64,000 nt of DNA. Source: Rhinopithecus roxellana. Its lineage: Eukaryota > Chordata > Mammalia > Primates > Cercopithecidae. Below, in pieces: positions 63,750 to 64,000 of this stretch. The notes below the pieces were generated by a model, which saw nothing but the letters and a program-made list of their open reading frames with translations, ran no database searches and had not been told where the DNA came from. The stretch is taken from the NCBI RefSeq assembly GCF_007565055.1, contig NC_044552.1:36736069-36800068 (forward strand). The letters run 5' to 3'. The position numbers and the translations under genes are program-made. How positions within the stretch are numbered: position 1 is the stretch's first letter; each line of letters begins with the position of its first letter.

Positions 63750-64000
63750 GTCTGGACGGAGGGAGAGGGAAACAAAGAACAAAGGTGACTAAGATGGCGC
63801 ACTTCCGGGTTCTTCATCACCAACTTTTCCCACGCGCACGAAAATGTAGCCGGCGCCCGGGAAGGTGCAGATCAACCGGGCATGCGCCAGGTGACGTCAA
63901 TCCGGAGAGACCGAGATTTACCTGGCCGCACCTAGGGAACGCCCCCACACGCCCGTGTCCCGCCTATTGCCCTCCCACTCCCAGAAAAGCCGCTCCCGGC
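63750..64000. mobile_element. CpG-rich block interrupting an Alu, possible LTR start
   Basis: An Alu beginning near 63674 follows its consensus through GAACCCAG and then stops abruptly at 63749. The sequence then switches to TGTCTGGACGGAGGGAG, rich in CpG, and runs to the window edge. It carries AAGATGGCGC (63791-63800), an ETS-type ACTTCCGG (63801-63808) and a perfect CRE TGACGTCA (63892-63899). A TG start, promoter-like content, high CpG and insertion inside an Alu fit the 5' edge of a young LTR. I cannot assign a family, and a host promoter joined by deletion is the alternative. No coding sequence is visible. Confidence 0.4.

Noticed and set aside
1..64000. CRISPR arrays, bacterial-type operons, riboswitches
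   Set aside because: The sequence is primate nuclear DNA. The regular repeats are Alus and microsatellites, with no repeat-spacer pattern.

Overview
This is a nuclear genomic window from a primate, most likely an Old World monkey of the macaque or baboon type. More than half of it is Alu sequence. Many of the young Alu copies carry a CTAGCCGGGCGAGGTGGC right-arm junction together with GAGATCCGGCCACTGCAC, a combination typical of cercopithecine AluYR elements and not of human AluY. The three genes and their order match the human 6p21.1 block BICRAL - RPL7L1 - C6orf226, known from established knowledge.

Layout. Positions 1-21908 are intron of BICRAL (plus strand). The intron holds two Alu-shredded copies of one ancient LINE-type repeat, an L2-like element, MER5A, an L1 ORF2 fragment and many Alus. 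Positions 21909-35463 hold the last seven coding exons of BICRAL, which join in frame to encode the C-terminal 466 residues, including the GLTSCR1 domain. An Alu-free 3'UTR of about 3 kb follows. Positions about 39-50.4 kb are Alu-packed intergenic DNA. RPL7L1 (plus strand) has a CpG-rich promoter near 50.5-50.85 kb and six coding exons from 50845 to 57184 that join to a complete 246-residue protein. Its 3'UTR contains Alus and probably runs to a signal at 58611 or 60569. C6orf226, recently reported as the peroxin PEX39, lies on the minus strand at 61506-61222, tail-to-tail with RPL7L1 and with its own CpG-rich promoter. The last 2 kb are Alus plus a CpG-rich block (63750 to the window end) that interrupts an Alu and may be the start of a young LTR.

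The genes do not form a pathway. BICRAL is a subunit of the ncBAF SWI/SNF chromatin remodeller, RPL7L1 is a nucleolar uL30-family protein of 60S assembly, and C6orf226/PEX39 assists PTS2 import into peroxisomes. RPL7L1 and C6orf226 share a housekeeping promoter style: CpG-rich, no obvious TATA box, and a CCGGAAGT ETS site near the start.

The most unusual structures are transposon archaeology. They include two AluYR lineages marked by a shared 20-bp duplication and a shared 30-bp deletion, a three-level nested Alu, a triplicated target site, an unexplained 200-bp non-Alu sequence present twice in the BICRAL intron, and the CpG-rich insertion at the right edge. I saw no new enzymatic or defence-type system.
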